Shown here: in pieces, positions 5,590 to 7,900 of the stretch | How positions within the stretch are numbered: the first letter of the stretch is position 1 | How the letters are laid out: every line of letters starts with the position of its first letter | The notes under the pieces: model-generated | Databases searched by the model: none | Seen by the model: the letters and a program-made list of their open reading frames with translations, nothing else | Told to the model about the DNA's origin: nothing | Made by a program: the position numbers and the translations under genes | From: an uncultured Clostridia bacterium | GTDB lineage: Bacteria; Bacillota; Clostridia; Christensenellales; CAG-138 | NCBI GenBank assembly: GCA_946183765.1 | Contig: CAMHDC010000050.1 | Span: 1 to 7,900, forward strand | Length of the DNA: 7,900 nt | Direction: 5' to 3'

Positions 5590-6513
5590 ATGAGTATATT
5601 GAAAAGAAAAAACCGGCCGGTGAAGATCGGCCAGGCAAAGAAAAAGCTGTTCTTGCGGCGGGAAAGCCGCCACGTCTTTCTGGCGCTCGTCGCCATCACC
5701 CTGCAGGCCCTGACCCTCCTTTGGTTCTACCGGCCCGCGGGCATCGTCTCCGGCGGCATCACCGGTATCTCCATGCTCCTCAACTACGCCACGGGCGGCG
5801 GCATCCAGAGCTGGATCCCCATGGTGGTGCTGAATCTGCCGCTGCTGGTCGTGGCCTATCGGGAGCTGCATTTGAAGTTCGTCATCTACACCGCCATCTG
5901 CACGGCGTACTTCTCGCTGATCTACGCGGTCTTCGAGAACCTGCCCCAGCCGCAGATCTTCGATATGACGAACCCCGTCATGCCCCTCATCAGCGTCATC
6001 TTCGGCGCGGTCCTCAACGGGGCCCTGGGGTCCATCGTCATCCGCAACGGCGCGTCCACCGGCGGCTTCGACATCGTTTCCCTGGTGCTGAGCCGCAGGG
6101 TGTCCTTCCCCATGGGCACCATCTCCATGGCCTTCAACATGATCATCGTGGCGGCCCTGGCCTTCGTGAAGGGGATGGAGGTGGCGGCCCTGTCCATCAT
6201 CGCCCTGTTCGTCTGCTCCATCAGCTTCAACAACGCCCTCCTGGGTCTCAATCGGAACAAGACCCTGTTCATCATCTCCGACAAGTGGGACTCCTTCGCT
6301 CATGAGGTCATGAGCACCGTCCACCGGGGCATCACCTATATCCCGGCCAAGGGCGCCTACACCAACGCGGAGCGGAAGATCGTCTACATCATCGCCAAGA
6401 CCGTGGAGGTGGCCACCATCCGCCGGATCGTCCTCCAGCACGATCCCCAGGCCATCATCTCCGTCATCGACACCAAAGAGGTCGTGGGCCGGGGCTTCAC
6501 CGCCAACAACTGA
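5590..6513 (+). CDS. YitT family membrane protein (DUF161/DUF2179)
   Basis: This 307-residue protein of the YitT family is a widespread Firmicute membrane protein of uncertain function, with a cytosolic DUF2179 tail that resembles small-ligand-binding domains. A basic N-terminus (residues 3-25) precedes hydrophobic segments at about 28-48, 77-90, 97-117, 131-154, 176-193 and 199-216. Family signatures are GIVSGGITGIS (51-61) and the second, repeat-like NGASTGGFDIVS (153-164). DUF2179 spans about 225-303 and contains KGAYTNAERKIVY (254-266) and IDTKEVVGRGF (293-303). The ATG at 5590 is preferred over an in-frame TTG at 5563 because the TTG overlaps the promoter spacer and neither has a Shine-Dalgarno sequence; family members also start with a short basic tail like this one. 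It is a single-gene unit ending at the terminator at 6531. Transport of a solute is often suggested for the family but not shown here. Confidence 0.92.
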   Translation: MSILKRKNRPVKIGQAKKKLFLRRESRHVFLALVAITLQALTLLWFYRPAGIVSGGITGISMLLNYATGGGIQSWIPMVVLNLPLLVVAYRELHLKFVIYTAICTAYFSLIYAVFENLPQPQIFDMTNPVMPLISVIFGAVLNGALGSIVIRNGASTGGFDIVSLVLSRRVSFPMGTISMAFNMIIVAALAFVKGMEVAALSIIALFVCSISFNNALLGLNRNKTLFIISDKWDSFAHEVMSTVHRGITYIPAKGAYTNAERKIVYIIAKTVEVATIRRIVLQHDPQAIISVIDTKEVVGRGFTANN

Positions 6514-6530
6514 AGATCGCGCACAAAAAC

Positions 6531-6559
6531 AAAGGGCCCGGTGTTTCGCCGGGTCCTTT
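6531..6559. terminator. bidirectional intrinsic terminator
   Basis: AAAGGGCCCGG (6531-6541) pairs with CCGGGTCCTTT (6549-6559), with one G-U pair, around a 7-nt loop. The plus strand continues in a short T-tract to 6560, and the minus strand runs into TTTGTTTTTG. It lies 17 nt past the YitT stop and 3 nt past the GNAT stop codon, serving both converging units. Confidence 0.88.
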
Positions 6560-6562
6560 TCG

Positions 6563-7033
6563 TTACAGTTCCAGTTTGTACAGCCTTTCCCGGGGGCTGT
6601 CCGCCCGGAAGGTGTCCACCTCGCCCACGTAGGTCCAGCCAAACTTTTCGTAGAGGCCCATATGGATGGTGTAGAGGTACAGCTCGGTCAGCCCCGCCGC
6701 CCGGGCGTTCTCCGGCACGGTCTCGAGCAGCGCCCGGCCCACGCCCCGGCCCCGGAAGGGCTCGGCCACGTACACGTCGATAAGCCACGGGTAGAGATCG
6801 GGGCGGCAGTAGAGATCGTCGATCATGGACAGCTGATACATGCCCAGGGCCTGCCCGTCCTCCACGGCCACGAAGGTCTGGGGCAGCCGATCGCCCCGGT
6901 TCAGGGAGTGCGCCAGGGTGCAGCGGACCTCGGCGGGGCTGATCCCGTCCCGGACGCCCCACCAGGCGTAGTTCCAGTCGTAGACCGATTCAAAATAGGG
7001 GCTGTCTGCGCTTTCCAGGCGAATGATCTTCAT
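6563..7033 (-). CDS. GNAT family N-acetyltransferase
   Basis: This 156-residue soluble GNAT acetyltransferase moves acetyl from acetyl-CoA to an unknown amine. The central strand WLIDVYVAEPFRGRGVGRAL (83-102) carries the acetyl-CoA pyrophosphate-binding motif R94-G-R-G97-V-G99, with the helix beyond it. LYEKFGW at 127-133 is the usual C-terminal GNAT motif with the potential general-acid tyrosine (Y128). The length is standard for a single GNAT domain, and no membrane segment or second domain is seen. The ATG at 7033 lies 7 nt after the stop of the NUDIX gene; the ribosome binding site (GAGG) overlaps that stop codon, so the two are co-transcribed and probably coupled. The substrate is not predictable: GNATs with this spacing act on proteins, antibiotics, polyamines or amino acids. 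Confidence 0.9.
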   Translation of the reverse strand: MKIIRLESADSPYFESVYDWNYAWWGVRDGISPAEVRCTLAHSLNRGDRLPQTFVAVEDGQALGMYQLSMIDDLYCRPDLYPWLIDVYVAEPFRGRGVGRALLETVPENARAAGLTELYLYTIHMGLYEKFGWTYVGEVDTFRADSPRERLYKLEL

Positions 7034-7040
7034 AGGCGCC

Positions 7041-7517
7041 TCACTCCCGGTCCGTCCGGAGGGTCAGACCATCCGGCAGACGATAGATCTCTGTCTTCAA
7101 AAAGAGGGGATAAAAGTATTCGTCCTTCAATCGTTCGAAGGGCAGCCATTCGAACGCGTGGCTGTGGTGCCGCTCCCGCCCGGGAAACCGATCGCCCCGG
7201 GCCAGCAGATCCGTGCCCGAAGCGTCCACCAGGAAGTAGAGGCACAGCTCATGGAAATCCGTCCTGTCCACGTCCTCGATGAAGAAGGCCTGGCTGAGCC
7301 ACAGGGGCCGCTCTATCCGCGCCTCGATCCCCAGCTCCTCCCGGACCTCCCGCAGCACGGCGTCCTCCGCCCGTTCGCCCATCTTGACCCGGCCCCCGGG
7401 CAGATAGTAATAGGGGCTGCGCTCGTCGCGCATGGCCAGGATCCGTCCCCCGTTCAGTATAACGGCCGAGACCCGGTAGTTGAACCGTCCCTCATCCGTC
7501 ACAAAGCTGATGTCCAT
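7041..7517 (-). CDS. NUDIX hydrolase
   Basis: This 158-residue NUDIX pyrophosphohydrolase cleaves a nucleoside diphosphate linked to another group, using a divalent metal. The full Nudix box is present at residues 42-64: G42, five residues, E48, seven residues, then REVREELGI (56-64), with metal-binding glutamates E57, E60 and E61. YYYLPGG (36-42) leads into it. C-terminal features such as RHHSHAFEWLPF (116-127) are consistent with this class but do not identify a substrate. The start at 7517 (MDISF) is chosen because AAGGAG lies about 6 nt upstream and a good promoter sits just before it. A longer frame back to 7625 would run through that promoter and is rejected. It is the first gene of a two-gene operon with the GNAT gene. 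Confidence 0.92.
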   Translation of the reverse strand: MDISFVTDEGRFNYRVSAVILNGGRILAMRDERSPYYYLPGGRVKMGERAEDAVLREVREELGIEARIERPLWLSQAFFIEDVDRTDFHELCLYFLVDASGTDLLARGDRFPGRERHHSHAFEWLPFERLKDEYFYPLFLKTEIYRLPDGLTLRTDRE

Positions 7518-7545
7518 GATGCTCTCCTTGCCGTATCGTCCCCTT

Positions 7546-7574
7546 ATTATACCTACGGACCGACGAAAAAGCAA
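7546..7574 (-). promoter_or_regulatory. promoter of the NUDIX-GNAT operon
   Basis: The minus strand has TTGCTT (7574-7569), a 17-nt spacer and a perfect TATAAT (7551-7546). Transcription would start near 7539, giving a leader of about 22 nt with AAGGAG before the ATG at 7517. This is the strongest promoter seen in the window and shows that the longer NUDIX reading frame is not the true start. Confidence 0.8.
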
Positions 7575-7576
7575 GA

Positions 7577-7612
7577 TTGCGGGGCTTTTCAGGCTCCGGT
7601 TGCGGGGATTTT
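7577..7612. repeat. direct repeat TTGCGGGGnTTTT
   Basis: TTGCGGGGCTTTT (7577-7589) and TTGCGGGGATTTT (7600-7612) are 12/13 identical and spaced 23 bp apart, close to two helical turns. They sit directly upstream of the NUDIX promoter -35 and between it and the TldD promoter. A pair of regulator sites is possible; no regulator is encoded nearby. Confidence 0.4.
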
Positions 7613-7615
7613 TTT
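7594..7615 (+). terminator. weak terminator-like hairpin with T7 tract
   Basis: CTCCG (7594-7598) can pair with CGGGG (7603-7607), including one U-G pair, around GTTG. An A and then seven T (7609-7615) follow. The five-base stem is short, and no plus-strand gene lies just upstream, so at most it would stop antisense transcription into the TldD promoter. Confidence 0.2.
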
Positions 7616-7636
7616 GTGAATTCAACCGACGGGTGA

Positions 7637-7665
7637 TTCCACAACCGCAGGATATATGGTATACT
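7637..7665 (+). promoter_or_regulatory. extended -10 promoter of the TldD/PmbA gene
   Basis: TGGTATACT (7657-7665) is an extended -10 identical over nine bases to that of alaX. The -35 position (7637-7642, TTCCAC) is poor. The start near 7672 gives a leader of about 47 nt ending in AAAAGGAG (7704-7711) and a 7-nt spacer before the ATG at 7719. Confidence 0.55.
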
Positions 7666-7718
7666 TTTCCATGTCATGGGCGGCATCGGCCGTCAATTCA
7701 GATAAAAGGAGCGTGCAG

Positions 7719-7900
7719 ATGATACAGGATCTCTTGACCAACAAAAAGTATCTGTTTGCCTCGGGCGCCAACACGGAGCTTCGGGCCCAGCGGAACCTCA
7801 ACCGGCGGGCCGTGCTGCTCAACGGTTCCCTGGTGGGCAACGTGCGGACCGAGCAGTTCGGCGTGTCCGCCCGGGTGTACGAGAACGGCGTCTACGGCTT
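7719..7900 (+). CDS. TldD/PmbA family metalloprotease, 5' part only
   Basis: Only the first 60 residues are in the window. They begin MIQDLLTNKKYL and contain SARVYENGVYGF (about 49-60), matching the N-terminal TldD/PmbA pattern in which a sGvsvRVy-nG-yGFa segment follows a short strand NGSLVGN. Family members are cytosolic zinc-dependent peptidases that mature or degrade small peptides; they normally occur as a TldD-TldE pair. The HExxxH-type metal site of TldD lies further on, so I cannot say whether this is the catalytic TldD or the non-catalytic PmbA/TldE partner. The ATG at 7719 is supported by AAAAGGAG 7 nt upstream and an extended -10 promoter. A partner gene would be expected just beyond 7900. 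Confidence 0.75.
   Translation, partial: MIQDLLTNKKYLFASGANTELRAQRNLNRRAVLLNGSLVGNVRTEQFGVSARVYENGVYG

Noticed and set aside
5524..6642. Minus-strand open frame of 372 codons opposite YitT
   Set aside because: Aspartate/glycine/histidine-rich antisense of a hydrophobic membrane protein; it would cross the terminator at 6531-6559.
7594..7615. Hairpin plus T7 as a real terminator or small RNA end
   Set aside because: The stem is only five base pairs and no upstream plus-strand gene or promoter is visible, so it is listed only as a weak possibility.
7518..7625. N-terminal extension of the NUDIX gene back to an ATG at 7625
   Set aside because: The TTGCTT/TATAAT promoter and AAGGAG site fall inside it, and the shorter start gives a normal-length NUDIX protein.
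1..7900. CRISPR array, tRNA/rRNA, insertion sequence, phage or defence system
   Set aside because: No regularly spaced repeats, clover-leaf or rRNA-like sequence, transposase, terminal repeats or defence-family motifs were seen; all sizeable stretches are accounted for by genes, and no gap exceeds about 200 bp.

Overview
The window looks like a chromosomal housekeeping and peripheral-metabolism segment of a GC-rich Firmicute, most likely a Clostridia-type gut organism. This is inferred from strong GGAGG-type ribosome binding sites, sigma-A-like promoters with TATAAT/TATACT -10 elements, short intrinsic terminators and the families present (YitT/DUF2179, C_GCAxxG_C_C, stand-alone AlaX, TldD/PmbA). 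No rRNA, tRNA, CRISPR array, insertion sequence, phage gene or conjugation gene is visible. I cannot name a species from the sequence alone.

Layout. Positions 1-3391 (minus strand) hold one four-gene operon, read right to left: an isoprenylcysteine carboxyl methyltransferase (ICMT)-like membrane protein, an M20D amidohydrolase, a small C_GCAxxG_C_C cysteine-motif protein, and a gamma-glutamyltransferase whose 3' end lies outside the window. The last three genes are joined by two consecutive ATGA start/stop overlaps. A 140-bp divergent region with repeats (3392-3531) separates this operon from a plus-strand membrane protein with a TrkA-C (RCK_C) domain (3532-4245). A bidirectional terminator (4261-4292) is shared with the converging alaX-type alanyl-tRNA editing gene (4300-5499, minus). 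A compact 90-bp divergent region (5500-5589) serves alaX and a YitT-family membrane protein (5590-6513, plus). The YitT promoter lies so close to its ATG that the mRNA should be leaderless. A second bidirectional terminator (6531-6559) separates YitT from a converging NUDIX-GNAT pair (6563-7517, minus). After a 201-bp divergent region with a direct repeat, a TldD/PmbA-type protease gene begins (7719, plus) and runs off the end.

How the genes relate. Apart from the minus-strand operon and the NUDIX-GNAT pair, neighbours are unrelated single-gene units in alternating orientation, sharing promoter regions and terminators. The most system-like part is the 1-3391 operon. The M20D amidohydrolase and gamma-glutamyltransferase both cut amide bonds of amino-acid derivatives. 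The gamma-glutamyltransferase has no signal peptide, so both probably act in the cytoplasm. The tight coupling implies a shared pathway, possibly breakdown of gamma-glutamyl or N-acyl (thiol) conjugates, but the substrate is not visible from the sequence. The other notable item is the TrkA-C protein, whose segment between its first two membrane helices resembles the pore-loop signature of Trk/Ktr potassium transporters.
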